64,000 nucleotides of DNA from Takakia lepidozioides (GCA_030704615.1 CM060733.1:18352001-18416000); one strand, 5' to 3'. Positions 9,263 through 21,120 are shown, counted from the stretch's first letter. Numbers and translations: made by a program. Notes: generated from the sequence alone by a model not told the origin.

Positions 9263-9835
9263 TCTGTCCAGGTGATGTCACTAAACTCCCCTCACTTACC
9301 AATGGATAAGCCTCATGCCATGCTTGATGCACACACTCACCTGCTACTCGATGCAAATTCCTAACTGTACCCACAGTGGAATATGAACAGGCACATGAGG
9401 AAGCAAATCAGCCTTGTATGCCAATTGTTTATCCTCTTCAGGTGGTGGCTTATCATATGCATGGCTATTGCTCTCCAAGAGCTCACCACCCCAAGCCACC
9501 ACCTCTAAGAATGCAGCCAATGTGGGCATCATGTTCCTATGATCCACCGCTACATTCCCAATAAACCGCACTGGGAGCAGTGCACGTCGACCATCCCCTG
9601 ACTGCCATTCCGGCCTGTAGGATGTCATTTCCTCCTAAAAGTTCAAAGTAAATTCCATCGAGTATAACACAGCCCCACCAACAAGTACATCATAAGACAT
9701 CAAGTCCGTAACAATGGCTTTAGCTCTCATGACAGAGCCATCTGTAGGATGATCTGGCTACAATCAAATGAAGAGCTCATGGCGTGTAATCCCTCGTGTC
9801 TTCTCTGAACCGCCCAAAGATGTTTGAATTTGGAA
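9263..9835 (-). pseudogene. Protease C-terminal half and inter-domain spacer
   Basis: The minus strand encodes PFQIQTSLGGSE-like sequence, TRHELF, SYRPEWQSGDGRRALLPVRF and the spacer preceding the methyltransferase. The catalytic DSG motif and the gag-pol linker are missing. At about 9835 the gag zinc-knuckle sequence runs straight into the second half of the protease, so a deletion joined them. A stop and a frame change lie near 9630-9640. Confidence 0.75.
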
Positions 9836-11050
9836 AGGGCAAGGCTCAGGATGCAAGTTATAACAATGGGTCTCTTCACATACTTGCTACAATGCCTACA
9901 GTGTGGTTGTGTAGGTTGTGCCTGTGCCGGCACTTTGCCTCTCTCCGGGCAATCTCTCTTAACATGGGGTCCTCTACAATCCCAACATGTCACTCCCGAC
10001 TGTTGTTGGCCTGAAAATGAAGGAAGTGACCTCTGCAATTGAGATCCTCTCTGTCCTTCCCTGGGCTTCACCTGAGCCCCTTTGTTGCCTTGAGCACGTT
10101 GGGGTAGTGGTTGTTGTAGGCTAGGAGCCCCACTTTGTTGTGTCTCCTTACCAAACCCCACCATGACCACTCGTTCCTCCACCATATTGAGCTCTATCCG
10201 CTCTGCCAGCAAAAACACGTTTGCTAAGGTAGGTTGGGCCACTTGTAAGAGAGTTGTATCCCGCACCCTTCTCCTCAGCTCCTTGTCCAATATCCCATAC
10301 CAGAATTGGACTGCTTGAGCTTCCGTAACCCCTTGGGTTACATTTATCAATCGCCTCATGCGCGTGTAAGCCTCCCTTAAACTCTCGGCAGGCTTTCGTT
10401 GGAACTCTTGCAAACTCCGCAATTTCTCCGTCCTTATCCCCTGGTAGTTTATTCTTAACTCCTCGAAGAACTCCACAACTAGGTTAAAGGCAGGCACGAG
10501 AGTTGGTGTTGCAGTATGAGCTTAGGTGGACTTCCCAGCTCCTGTTCCACTTGACGTCCCACTGCTACTTGTAGAAGCTACTGGTGTAGCTGCCGGTGTC
10601 ACCATTGCCCTTGTGCCTCTAGTGATGGAGACATAGTCAGGTGACCAATACACCCTCCATTCCTCAATCTCCACCTCATGTCCCCGCCTAAACTCATGGT
10701 AGTCATCCATGGGCGGCCCCTCAAGATGCTGAAACAGCCCCTTCCATGCCATAAAAGGCGTAAACAATTGTGGATTGCGCATCTGCTGCAAATCACACCA
10801 ACTATCAAACTCCTATATGAAATCATTAAGCTCGATGGTGCCCAGAGCTCCAGAGTACCGACGTGGCCCCTTAGTAGCTCCATACATTTCCTCCATCGTA
10901 TCCCACAACAATGGCATGGAAATGGCTTGCACCCTCGGCGAGAATCCTCCTAACTCTGAGTCTGAACCTTCCTCAGAAGACACTGAAGGTGAAGGTGGCC
11001 TAAACCGCACACCTCGTCTTATATACCCACTAGTATCGCTGGTGCTCGTA
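9836..11050 (-). pseudogene. gag: gag polyprotein, copy 2
   Basis: The minus-strand N-terminus shows RFRPPSPSVSSEEGSDSELG (acidic/Ser-rich), LWDTMEEMYGATKGPRRYSG and the region around WCDLQQMRNPQLF. The gag domain follows (FNLVVEFFEELRINYQGI, MRRLINVTQGVTEAQAVQFW, KELRRRVRD). The first zinc knuckle (CWDC...H...C) and the start of the second (CRHCSKY) are present. The frame is interrupted by TAG codons near 10815 and 10520 and by the deletion at about 9835. This copy shows the N-terminal part of gag that copy 1 lacks, because copy 1 is cut by the window edge. Confidence 0.85.
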
Positions 11051-11729
11051 CCGGCACTCTCCTCAGCAACTGGTAGCAGCTCCGTGGTGAAAACTCACAA
11101 CCACACCTGTTGTAAACCTGTCTCTAATCCCCTTTCCACAAGGTAACCGGGTAGAGAACTTGTTGCGGCTTATGGCTTAGACTACTAGGTTCGTAACATA
11201 AACCTGCACCTGCATCCACCGCAAGCACTCATATGGTCTGTTGGTCATCATCCCAGCCTCACCATAAGAGAAACAATGATGGTCTAACTGGTCATCACCC
11301 CAGCCTCACCACCGACAGCACGCTCTAGGATTGACCGGTGATCAAATCCGGACCAACCTCCTATGAAAACAAGTGCCCACACAAAGCTAACATGGCGCAT
11401 AGTCAAGCATGCAAGTGTGGAGGGGATCCAAACACAAGAAAATCAAGACAGCGACTCCCCCACACCAAAAACACTCCACAGTGTCGCTCCTGCAATGAAG
11501 GAAGATAGACTAAAACAATTCCTAATCCCAGCATGCTCTCATCCCACTACCCTATCTCCACACTCTCTTGCTTGAACAATAGACAAGACTACCTTTCAAG
11601 GGTCTCTCAAATAACTCTCCAGGAGCCCTCAAGAATATGTCTCTCAAACAATCTCACTAAGGCTTCCAATCCTTGCACAATGGGACTCCAAAACAGTACA
11701 CCAAGGCCCCAAGAGCATGCCAAAACTTA
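11051..11729 (-). other. 5' untranslated leader next to gag, copy 2
   Basis: No supported gene. The stretch aligns with 19700-20440 of copy 3 (shared blocks AGGTAACCGGGTAG, GGAGGGGATCCAAACACAAGAAA and others). It is therefore a conserved non-coding leader upstream of gag. I could not identify a convincing tRNA primer-binding site in it. Confidence 0.6.
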
Positions 11730-11935
11730 GCCCTCGAGGACCCCAAATAGTCCCTCACACAAGTCGCCAAAGACTCCTCAAGCTCTCCAAATATTGGCCT
11801 CCAAGGACCCCAAATAGTCCTCCAAAGAACTCCAAATGGTCCTCCAAATGGTCCTCCAAGGACCCCAAACAGTCCTCCAAGGACTCCCAATGGTCCTCCA
11901 AACAGTCCTCCAAGGACTCTTCCTATGTCGCTATG
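11730..11935. repeat. Degenerate 18-bp tandem array (CCAAGGACCCCAAATAGTC type)
   Basis: Units such as CCTCCAAGGACCCCAAA and CCTCCAAATGGT recur head to tail about ten times with a period near 18 bp. The array occupies the place in the copy 2 leader that CACAGCC-type arrays occupy in copy 3. Frames through it give repetitive Gly/Leu- or Ser/Lys-rich peptides that I do not regard as genes. Confidence 0.75.
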
Positions 11936-13058
11936 TTCCCAATGTGTTCCCAATAAGTTCCCAATAGGTTCCCAAAGTTCCCTAAGAATATTCCTAAGAA
12001 TATGCAATAGTATTCCCCCAGTATTCCCCTGGGCCTATACGTATTCCCCTGGGCCTATACGTATTCCCCTTATATTTCCCTTGTATTCTCCTTAGGAATA
12101 GCCATTTCCCCCTGGCAATAGCCATTTCCCCCTCATAGAGTAGTTCATTTCCCCCCACGGTTTAGCCATTTCCCCCTAGGCTTTAGCCACTTCCCCCTCT
12201 ATTTCCTTGAGGTTTAGCCTTACCAAGCTAGGGTTTGTGCTCCTCGGGGCTCTATGCTTAATCCCCTCCAGCATCCATGAATTCTATGGGGTACCAAGGC
12301 AAATTCCCTTGATCTTTTTCACCTTAAGCTACTCAAGCTTGTCTCCAACTCAACTAGCAATGCATTGGCCACACACAACAAGCTCAATTTCTCATTGGAA
12401 CTCGTACCTCCTTTGGCAAGCCACCAAGGCTTGTCTCCTCTCAAGCCTTGGTCATTCAAGCTCCATTCACTTGCTAGCTCAAGAGCCACTCCTCTCAAGC
12501 TTGAAATTGCAAAGCTCAAGCCAAAAGCATGCTCCACACATGCATCACCTCATACACAAGGGAATCAACTTGCTCCCTTTACCTTCTAGCTCTCCTCAAG
12601 CTTGAAATTGGAAGCCACACTTGGGAAGCATGCTCCACATAAGCATCACTTGCTTGATCAACCATCCACCACAAAACTTAAGCCAAAAGGGAATGAATAC
12701 ATTAGCTTCACCTTCCCCTTCCTTGTCTTGTCACATGTTAATGTATGGTTGAAGTTGTTATGCATGTCTTGAGCCACAATCTCTTTTCTTCATGAAGACC
12801 ACCTCCAATGATCTCCCACATGTGCTCCAAGATCTTCAATGCTCTAGGCTTGGTTTCACATCATCATGGATAGAATTTTCATCCATATGCTTCCCTTCAA
12901 ACCTCTTGAGCTTCCTAATGTTCTCCAAGTGGTTGCCCTTGTTGTTTTCAAGCCCAAGCCTATAAAGCTCATTGGCTTCTCTTCCTCAACATCCACAATT
13001 AAGCTTGCTTAACCCTAGATTGATAGTGAAATGAGTACTAACAATCCTTTAGTTGCTC
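11936..13058 (-). other. Long non-coding leader of copy 2, ending at the copy 3 insertion point
   Basis: It contains short internal repeats (GGGCCTATACGTATTCCCCT twice at about 12030-12070, and several TTTAGCCATTTCCCCCT units at 12100-12200). Pyrimidine-rich DNA with AAGCTT motifs follows. The last 460 bases resemble 63190-63690 of copy 4. The match breaks at 13058, where block A of copy 3 starts. No convincing coding sequence is present. Confidence 0.6.
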
Positions 13059-13234
13059 TGTCGTGCGCATACGTATCGCTACACAACTACATCGTTGTAC
13101 AAAACCACACAACACATGTGCACGCCACACACTAGTATATCACTAGTCCACCACTAGTCCAACCACTAGGCTACAACTAGTCAGTCACTAGGCTGCCACT
13201 ATGTTGTCCACTATGGCAGTCACTAGTCCACACA
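13059..13234 (-). repeat. 3' terminal block A of copy 3
   Basis: The reverse complement starts TGTGTGGACTAGTG directly after the polypurine tract (13235-13250) and ends GCGCACGACA. It matches block A of copy 1. Only one block is present here, not A-B-A. Recombination between two A blocks could have removed B-A. Confidence 0.75.
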
Positions 13235-13710
13235 ATCGCCCCCCTAGCTGGTGCTTAGGTCCCTCTAAGTCCAGGTAGCCACAAGATGTGATAGTGACCA
13301 TAGCCTCACTAAGTCCTCCACCACTATCCCTACTACACTCAAACTCGATAGATCAAGAGGCCGGGTGCAAGAGTTGCCCCATCGTTAGTCGCCGTCTTGC
13401 AACCTGTGAACTTGAGCTTGGGATCTCATGTATTGACTTCTATGAGCTTGGCCTCCCATGTCTTGTTAGCTGCCTCCAGTCATGTCCACTGCCACTATCC
13501 CAAGCAGTGTGGACACAACCAATCTCCGTCAGGAACCTTCTCAAGAGGTGTGTGTCAAGCATCCATATGCCAACCCCTTGAGCATCGATCACACACCAGC
13601 ATGGTGGCTGCCCCTTTGGCAGACCCACAGAGCATGACCTCAAACCTACAGGTACCACTGCCAAGTTTGGTCAACTCTGCCATCGACATTGGGAAGGTGA
13701 CATGACGTAC
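13235..13710 (-). pseudogene. 3' untranslated region and decayed PHD finger
   Basis: The polypurine tract (reverse complement CTAGGGGGGCGAT) lies at 13235-13250. The next part aligns with 6671-6900 of copy 1. The PHD segment at about 13530-13690 is frameshifted. Fragments of the Cys pairs and of GWHMGC-like sequence are recognisable only across frames, so this copy cannot make a working finger. Confidence 0.65.
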
Positions 13711-14880
13711 AAATACGCACATGGTCTTTCCAAGTCATGTCATCCCGACCCTCCAAGATCAGGACTCCTGAGGGCAACACCTCTTGAACCCTCAGAATAA
13801 CACGCCCTGCAGTAATATCCAGAGTCGTAGGAGCAGTCTGCTGCAAATAAAATAGTCACCAGGGCTAAACCTCCGAACCCCAGGACGATATCCCACCACG
13901 TATAGTGGCATACCTCAACGTATCACGATGCTATGCAATGGCAAGGTTCTCAAAAGCCATGGGCATGACTTTCTTGAACAACTCTGCACGCTGATCACAT
14001 GCACGTACCCACACGTCCAGATCGTCAAGGTTAAGGACTGAGCAGTTGTCCCTACGAATGGCTGCAGGCAAATCGGCTCTCGGCCAAAGAGAAGGAATAT
14101 GGTGAGAAGGAAGCAAGTGATGCTTGTTTGTTGAACCTGTAGCCCATGGCTAACCAACGGTACCTGAAGATCCCAATCTCCTAGGTGTCCCTATGCAAGC
14201 CATACTTGCGCAAAAACCCTCTTCACCGTCTGAACAACTCTCTTGCCAAGCCATCGGCCTCAGGATGATCCCGAGAAGTGGTGCGGTGGTCTATCAAGGC
14301 TTTATCACACAAAGCCTGAAACTCCCCCAAGAACTCTCTCCCTTGGTCCGTGAGTACCTCAGCTGGAGCACACCAATCGGCTAAGCACACGATCCAAGAA
14401 TGCATACAAGCCCCCTCACTAGCCTGTCAGGCAATGGAACCAACTCAATCCACTTGGAGAAGTGCTCCACCATCACCAACACATATCTGTGGTGGCGCAT
14501 AGTCAGTGGAACGGTCCTGCGAAGTCAAGACTCCACTTGTAGCCAATCCCATGATTGGTAAAAGATGCAACTGTGGTGTAGGGGCGTTGAATGAAGCACG
14601 CACCCTGTCACACACCATGCACCTAGCCACGAACTGTTGCACCTCTGTATGCATACCACGCCACCAATACTGCCCCTTCAGTAAACTGTGAGTGCGTCGC
14701 ACTCCAAAATGCCCCAACTCCTCATGGGCATGCAGCACTAGCCGTGCACGCTGTGTGGGGTGAGGCACAATCCTCACCCGACCATCCTCCCACACTCGAA
14801 GTAGGTGTATCCCCTCCCACTGAACTCTTGGCTCGTTGCAGGATCCGATCCATCTCCCTGGCAGTCACAGTGGCCGCTGT
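13711..14880 (-). pseudogene. Integrase, copy 3
   Basis: Minus-strand pieces include RARLVLHAHEELGHFGVRRT with CMVC (HHCC domain), GVLTSQD where copy 1 has SLDFAG (frameshifted), LTDQGREFLGEF, the ADGLARE region, and a C-terminal piece with LPSHHIP..LWPRADLPA and HPGD-like remains followed by LDITAGRVILRVQEVLPSG. It keeps the segment that copy 1 deleted between the catalytic core and the PHD leader. Several frameshifts make it a relic. Confidence 0.8.
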
Positions 14881-15590
14881 GTCTCCCGTGCGGAGGTATA
14901 GTCCAACACAGCTGAATCCTCATGTATATCTCTGGCACCACTGGCTCATCACTAGCCTCAGGGTCCTCAGACACTCCGTCTACAGTTATCCCTGTTGTAG
15001 GTCCAACGTAACCTCCCGATGCCAAGATACACAAAAATACAGATGCGTGCCATCCCGATACCATCTCCTCGTCCGTCTCACCATGCCACCGAGCTCTAGT
15101 GTCATCCTGCTGGCTCATGCATGGATTGCGACTCAATCCATCTGCATCCCGATTGACCAAACCGGTCGATGCAAAACCTGAGAAGTCATACTCCTGGAGT
15201 ATGAGTGCCCACCGTGCAAGCTTCCCCGTAAGCTTGTCTGACTCCATCAACCACTTGAGTGGCTGGTGATCCGTGACAAGGGTGAAAAGATTGTCGTATT
15301 AGATAGCACTGAAGTGTGCCACGGCCCACACTGCAGAAGCACTCTCCATCATATGAGCTGTACTTAGCCTCTGCAGCGTTGTTCGAGTTGCTAGCATAAG
15401 CGACTACAAACTCTCTTCCCTCATCATCCACCTGTGTGAGCACCGCTCCAAGCCCCAGCATGCTCCAATCCGTATGCAGTTGAAAGGGACGACCCCTGAT
15501 AGGTCGTCTCAGGATAGCGCCGAGGCCAACCTGCCTTGAGCTCTTGAAAAGCTCGTTCCTGCTCATCTTCCCACTGCCACTCCTGGTCCA
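14881..15590 (-). pseudogene. RNase H, copy 3
   Basis: The minus strand gives PFQLHTDWSMLGLGAVLTQVD, FVVAYASNSNNAAEAKYSSYDGE, a broken stretch near 15290-15350, then LTGKLARWALILQEYDFSG and GLVNRDADGLSRNPC. The domain is frameshifted at least twice. The connecting spacer toward integrase (WHGETDEEMVSGWHASVFLC) is conserved in all copies. Confidence 0.8.
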
Positions 15591-16530
15591 CCTTGGTCAG
15601 CTTGGTTAGAGCCTTTACAATGGTACTAAATCCCTTGACAAACCGTCTATAATAGTTGCCAACCCATGAAAGCTCGAACTCGGCTCACATCGTGGGGCGT
15701 GGTGGAATTTGTTGGCAATGGCCTCTACCTTAGTCTGCTGTACCCCCAATCCTCCAGGATATATCATGTGACCCAGATACTCAATCTGGTTGTGGAAAAA
15801 CTTGCACTTCCCCGGATACAACTTCAATCGTGCGCTCTCAAGCGCTCCAAATACCACCTGAAGGTGTCTCTCATGCTCCTCCATCGTAACACTAAAGATG
15901 ATGATGTCATCATGTAGACACCGAGCAAAGTCCACCCCTGCTAGAATCCTATCCATGACTCTCTGAAACTCTACAGGAGCATTCTAAGCCCAAATGGTAA
16001 AGAACCGCCACTGATATAGGCAATCCTTGCCGTGCTCATTGATCCCCCAGAATGCCATCTTCTGCTTGTCCGCCTCCTTGATTGGCAACTGGTGATATCC
16101 GGATCATAAATCCAAAGTGCTAAAGACCTTAGCATGCCCGATGGCATCAAAGATCTCCTTTGGTGTTGGCATGGCATACTTATCGGACTTGGTCTGACGA
16201 TTTACAGGCGGTAATCACCGCAATACGTCCCTCCGTCCAATGCCATAGACATCCTTCTTGGCTGGCATCACTGTGGCTGAAGCATACTCTCCACCAGAGG
16301 CTCCACCAAACCAGCCTCCCAGAGATCTTGAGTCCTCATCTGAATCAAAGACCTCTCCATGTCACTGTATCTATAGGGTCTCCGAAAGATTGGCGTGTCA
16401 GTGGCCAACTCAATACGGATCTCTTGACCCTTCAGTGCTCCCAAGTCCTTCAAACTGAAGGCAAAGCAATTCCTGTAAGCCCTCAGGAACCGCCGTATAC
16501 GTCGTCTCTCTCCTCCAGTGACAATGGGTC
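15591..16530 (-). pseudogene. Reverse transcriptase, copy 3, fused to a truncated methyltransferase
   Basis: Minus-strand RT blocks include GPIVTGGERRRIRRFLRAYRN, FRRPYRYSDMER, FGALESARLKLYPGKCKFF and YLGHMIYPGG. The catalytic box is damaged (LHDD where copies 1 and 4 have YIDD). The 5' end is joined at about 16530 to methyltransferase sequence (RSGLFW), because the region from motif VI through the inter-domain linker is deleted. The junction itself stays in frame. Confidence 0.8.
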
Positions 16531-17010
16531 CCCAAAACAGACCCGACCTCGAGTCTCGCAATCCATTGCCATGCCCGGCTGATGAATGCCCTTGGCAGGG
16601 CCAACCGCCACTCCAGATCAATGGAGCCAACCTGCTCCAAATCCTGCGTTCCCAGCAACGAAATGTCTGCTGGCAAGGCCTGCTGATATCCACGAATTGC
16701 AGACACCGACAACAACTCAGGGTACCGCTGTACCAACTGAGCAACATGGCGAAGTGAAACGCATCGTGCAGTGTCATCCCTCTCCACATACTGGTAACGC
16801 CGAACTCGTACACCTGCTTGTAATACAGCAGCCAATCCGGTGCTGATCCTGCCAAACAAGTCCAGAAGAAAAATGCCTTCATCCGGATACTGCCACACAA
16901 TAGGTGTGGTGTCCAATGGAGACAACTGAGGTGGTCCTGGTGCAATCCCCGCACTCTCCTCCTCTCCTGACGGTACAAAAGCCTCCACCCAAGCTTGTTG
17001 CACCCGTCGA
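16531..17010 (-). pseudogene. N-terminal half of the DNMT3-like methyltransferase, copy 3
   Basis: Motif I (LLDLFGRISTGL), YQYVERDDTARCVSLRHVAQ and motif IV (GGWPCQGHSSAGHGNG) are readable on the minus strand, with a frameshift near 16610 between them. Everything after RSGLFW, including motifs VI, VIII and IX-X, is deleted, so this copy is catalytically dead. The sequence sides with copy 1 rather than copies 2 and 4. Confidence 0.85.
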
Positions 17011-18270
17011 TCAGCATCTCACTGCAAATCCTTGCTCGTGCCCCACAATGGAGTCTGAGCAACCATGGTAGGCAACTCCGCCCTACCATACATGTCATCC
17101 TGCTCTCCCGGAGGTGGCACATCCTCTGAATGAGCGTTGCCCTCAAGCAACTCTCTAGGCCAACTCACTGCCGTTGTGAATGCTGCTAGTGTCGGCATCT
17201 TGCCTCGTTGGGCAACCGCAACTCCTCCTATGAACGTCACAGGGAGCTGCACACGCCGGCCCTCCCCTGACTGCCATGCAGGCCTATAGGAAGCGACTCC
17301 TCCCAAAATCCAGGGTGAAGCCCATGGGTACAAACTGCCCCACAACCATGACATCGTATGAGACCGCGTCTGTCATAATGGCCTTGGCTCGCATCACTGA
17401 GCCATCTGTAGGGTGATCCGGCCGTAGTCTGATAGCCAACTCACGTCGTGTCATGCCCCGAGCTGCTCGATCCTCCCAGAGACGTCTGTATCTGGAAAGG
17501 ACAAGGCTCCATATCCGCCTCAGTGAGGCCCAAGCCTGCAATAGCAGCTCTGCCCAGCATCAGTGGCTGAGCTCTCGAGTCCAACAAGACCCGCAGTGGC
17601 CCGTACCTCTTGCCTGCCGGTCCACTCAAACAGAAAATGCCATCCTAGTTGTCTAACATGACAACTCCAGGTGTCACCATGGCGCGCTCAATGGCTGGCC
17701 TAGCTGGCAACTCCATCAACTTGGCAGCTGCAGCTTGCCATGGCGCCGTCGTGGCAGTCTTGACCCTCAAATCCGAGGATCCCTCCGGCACTACACCTCC
17801 CACTATCTCCGCTGAAGATGAAGTAACCTCCCCACTCTCACAGAGTGTAGCTGCCAGCCTGAACACCTCAGCTGGTCTTACCCCCGGCGTCGCAATCATG
17901 GTAGCTGAGAACAAGGGAGCCTGGCACACAGATGTGGCCGTTCCTAGCAGCACACTAGCTGCCGTAGCCTTGGAAACACTAGGTAGTGGTGCTACCCGTG
18001 TAGCTCTCCCCAATGGCATAGTAACCTCCGCCTCGGTAACAGTCGGGCGAGAACTAGGTGCCATGGATGGTGTCGACACTGTCTCCGCCAATGTGAATGA
18101 CTGAGGAAGCCTAGCATGACGGCTTGCCTCCCCACGTTGTGGATCCAACTCCACCTCTGCACCTCGTGGCTCATGAACTCGTGTGGCTCTCCTCGAGTCA
18201 CGGCTGCAGCAGACTCCACCTGCACTAGTGTGTAATGTTGCTCCACACATGAATCCCATGCCCTCCAATC
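17011..18270 (-). pseudogene. Protease and gag-pol linker, copy 3
   Basis: The linker is open from about 18268 to 17645 on the minus strand and closely matches copy 1. The protease active site is altered to LLDSRAQPLML, so Arg replaces the catalytic-loop Gly of DSG. A TAG just downstream of VVMLDN (about 17645) separates the two. The spacer toward the methyltransferase carries SYRPAWQSGEGRRVQLPVTF. Confidence 0.78.
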
Positions 18271-19660
18271 TCCTCCCTCAGGAGCAGGAGGTGGCCATCC
18301 GGCCTTAGAGCCGGTACCACCTGAGCTGTAGCCATGGCAGCAAGCCTCTGCTCTAGCCGGTTGGCCATGCCTTGGTCAACACCCTGGCCTCCGCGTCCTT
18401 GGCCATGTGAGCTTGCCCTTGGCCTGCACCTCTAGGTTGTCCCCTCATCCTCTCTGGGCTGCTCCACCTCGCCCCCGGGCCACCATTGTTCCCTTGGAAC
18501 TGACCTGGGCGCAACTCAGGATGCAAACCATAACACTGGGCCTCTCCATGCCCGTGCTTGCCACAATGCCTACACTGCAACTGGCAGGCTGTGCATGTGC
18601 TGGCCTTTGCCTCCCTCTGGGCAATCCCTTCTTGACATGGGGTCCTCCACATGTCCAGCACACCACATCCGCCCGTTGTTGGCCAGCAATGAAGGGAGAG
18701 ACCCCTTGCATCTGAGGTCCTCTCTACCCTTCCCTAAGCTTCACCTGAGCCCCCTTGTGTGCCTTGAGCACGTTGAGGTAGTGGTTGGCTAGGAGCACCA
18801 CTACCCCGTGGTGTCTCCTTAGCAAATCCCACCATGACCACTCGTTCCTCCACCATGTTGAGCTCTATCTGCTCTGCCACAAAAACACATTTGCTAAGGT
18901 GGGTTGGGCCGCTTGTAGGAGAGTTGCATCCCGCACCCTTCTCCTCAGCTCCTTGTCCAATATCCCATACCATGAATTGGACTGCCTGAGCTTCCGTAAC
19001 CCTTGGGTTACATTATCAAGCGCCTCATGCGAGTGAAAACCTCCCTCAAGCTCTCGGTCGGCTTCCGTTGGAACTCTTGAAGCTCCGCAACTTCTCGTCT
19101 CACCCTTGGTAGTTTCCTCTCAATCTTCGAAGAACTCCACAACAGGGTTGAAGGCAGAGGCAGGGGTGCTAGTGCTGGCTGCGGTAGTTGCTTGGTGGAC
19201 GTCGTAGCTACTGTACCACCAGTCCCCACTAGTCCACTGCTACTTACTGAAGCTGCCGGTGGGAGCGGCAGATGTAGCCACTGCCCTCGTGGTCTAGTGC
19301 CTAGTGATGGAGACATAGTCGGGTGACCGTACATCCTCCAACTCCTCGATCTCAACCTCATGCCCCCGCCGCATGAACTCATGGTAATCATCCATAGGCG
19401 GCCCTCAAGGTGCTGAAACACAGCCCCTTCCATGCATGAAAGGTGTGTAAAGAGTTGTGGATTGCGCATTGCTGCAAATCACACCAACTATCGAACTCTT
19501 GGATAAAATCATCCAACTCGATGGTGCCCACTGCCCAGAGTACCTTCGTGGCCCTTGGTAGCTCCATACATCTCCTCCATTGTGTCCCACAACAATGGCA
19601 AAAAAGAAAAAAAACTTGCACCGCCGATATGAGTCCTCCTAATTCACAATCCGAATCAGA
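18271..19660 (-). pseudogene. gag: gag polyprotein, copy 3
   Basis: Minus-strand fragments cover the N-terminal WDTMEEMYG-like region (near 19560), MRNPQLF, a Ser/Thr/Ala linker, a gag domain ending near 18960, and one recognisable zinc knuckle (CWTCGGPHVKK, then a frameshift; the second is CRHCGKHGHGEAQC, canonical CX2CX4HX4C, near 18530-18570). Many small indels break the frame. Confidence 0.82.
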
Positions 19661-20439
19661 ACCTTCGTAGAAGACACAGGAGGTGAAGGTGGCCTAAACG
19701 CAACACTCGTCTCGTGTACCCACTAGTATCGGTAGTGCTGAACCGGCACTGTCCCTAGCAACTAGTGCACCTCCGTGTTGACACTCAACGGTCATGAACA
19801 TGTCCCTAACCCCCTCTCCATAAGGTAACCGGGTAGGAGAACCTGTTGCGGCTTATGGTTGGTAATACTAAGTTCAAACATAGCCTACACCTGTACCTGC
19901 ATCCCACAACAAGCACTCCTATGGTTGGCTGTCATCACCTCCAACCTCACCACAGAGAAGAAACAATGATGGTCTGGCTGGTCATTACCCAAGCCTCGCC
20001 ATCGACAGCATGCTCTAGGACTGGCCGGTGATCAAATCGGACCAATCACCTATAAAAACAAAAGCGCCCACATAAAACTAGCCATGGGCACAGTCAAGCA
20101 TGCAGGTATGGAGGGGATCCAAACACAAGAAATCAGAACGACAACTCCCCACACCAAAAACAACTCCACGGTGTTGCGCCTGCAAGGACACCCCCAGCCC
20201 AAAACCCGGACTGACTCTTGCCTCCACCTACGGAAAGGTCTGGCCTAATGAGAGGGTGGAAACTACAAGGAAGAGAAGCTAAAGCAATGCCTAACCCCAG
20301 CATGCCCTCATCCCAACACTCTTCCTCTCCTCTCTTCCCTCACTTGCATGACCATGGGAATATCATGAGATACTCCTCAAACCGCCCTCCCGAGCTTAGC
20401 TCCAAAATTCGGCCTTTCAAGACCACCATGCCAGTCCTT
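19661..20439 (-). other. 5' leader next to gag, copy 3
   Basis: Non-coding. It aligns in blocks with 11051-11510 of copy 2 (AGGTAACCGGGTAGGAGAAC, GAAACAATGATGGTCTG, GGAGGGGATCCAAACACAAGAAA). I see no gene and no confident primer-binding site. Confidence 0.6.
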
Positions 20440-21119
20440 AGGCAGTCCACCAGTGCCTCCACGAGTCAGCACAGGCCGTCCACAGGTCAACACGGGCCAA
20501 CAAAGACCAGCAGAGGCCCACACAGCTCACTTGGCACAGCCGTCACAGTCCCACAGGCCACTGGGCACAGCCTGTCACAGCCGTCACAGCCCACAGGCCA
20601 CAGGGCACAGCCCGCCACAGCCTGTCACAGCCTTGCTCAGCCCGTCACAGCTCGCCAGCCTGTCACACCCCGTCACAGCCCCACAGGCCACTGGGCACAG
20701 CCTGTCACAAGCCCGTCACAGCCCCACAGGCCACTAGGCATAGCCTGTCACAGCCCCTTCACAGCCCGTCACAGCCCCAAAGGCCTCAGGCACGGCCTGT
20801 CACAGCCCCTCACAGCCCATAACAAGCCTAAAGGCATGGAACACAGCTGACATAGCCCAAAGGCCACCGGCACAGCCCCTCACAGCCCATTCACAGCCCC
20901 CAAGGCCACCGGCGCAGCCCGTCATAGGCCCTCACAGGCCCTTAACAGCCGTCCACAGCCCCGAAGGCCACCGGCGCAGCCCGGCACAGCCCCAAAGCCT
21001 CAAGCCACGGTCCTAAACAGGCCCTAGAGCATGTCATAGCCCAAAACCCTCAGGAACGGTGTAACAGCCCCTCACAGCCCCAAAGGCCATGGGCACAGCC
21101 TGACACAGCCCCTCACAGA
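20440..21119. repeat. CACAGCC-type tandem array, part 1
   Basis: Degenerate units built on GTCACAGCC and CCACAGGCCAC repeat for about 680 bp, later alternating with AAAGGCCACCGGCACAGCC. The array continues as the same type at 44640-45430, which supports the view that 21120-44640 was inserted into it. Open frames through the array give Ser/Gln/Pro/His repeats and are not considered genes. Confidence 0.85.
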
Positions 21120-21120
21120 T

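Larger units (their letters stand above)
7651..13058 (-). mobile_element. Methyltransferase-PHD gypsy retrotransposon, copy 2 (subfamily B), body and part of leader
   Basis: Read on the minus strand from 13058: leader, tandem array, gag, partial protease, methyltransferase, RNase H and integrase start, cut at 7651 by copy 1. Reverse transcriptase is deleted. The leader breaks at 13058, and its missing upstream part is found at 47241-47727, next to a subfamily-B terminal block (47728-48093). I therefore infer that copy 3 is inserted in the leader of this copy. The body and those terminal blocks both match copy 4. Confidence 0.78.

Noticed and set aside
12207-12605. Plus-strand open frame of 132 codons
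   Set aside because: It lies antisense in the retrotransposon leader, is low in complexity, and is not conserved as protein in the homologous leader near 45500 or 63200.
20218-20850. Open frame of about 210 codons in the CACAGCC array
   Set aside because: It is a by-product of the tandem repeat (Pro/Ser/His/Gln periodicity), has no domain, and the other frames are open too.
20440-21119. CRISPR-like repeat array
   Set aside because: Units are short, degenerate and without unique spacers, in a plant transposon context.
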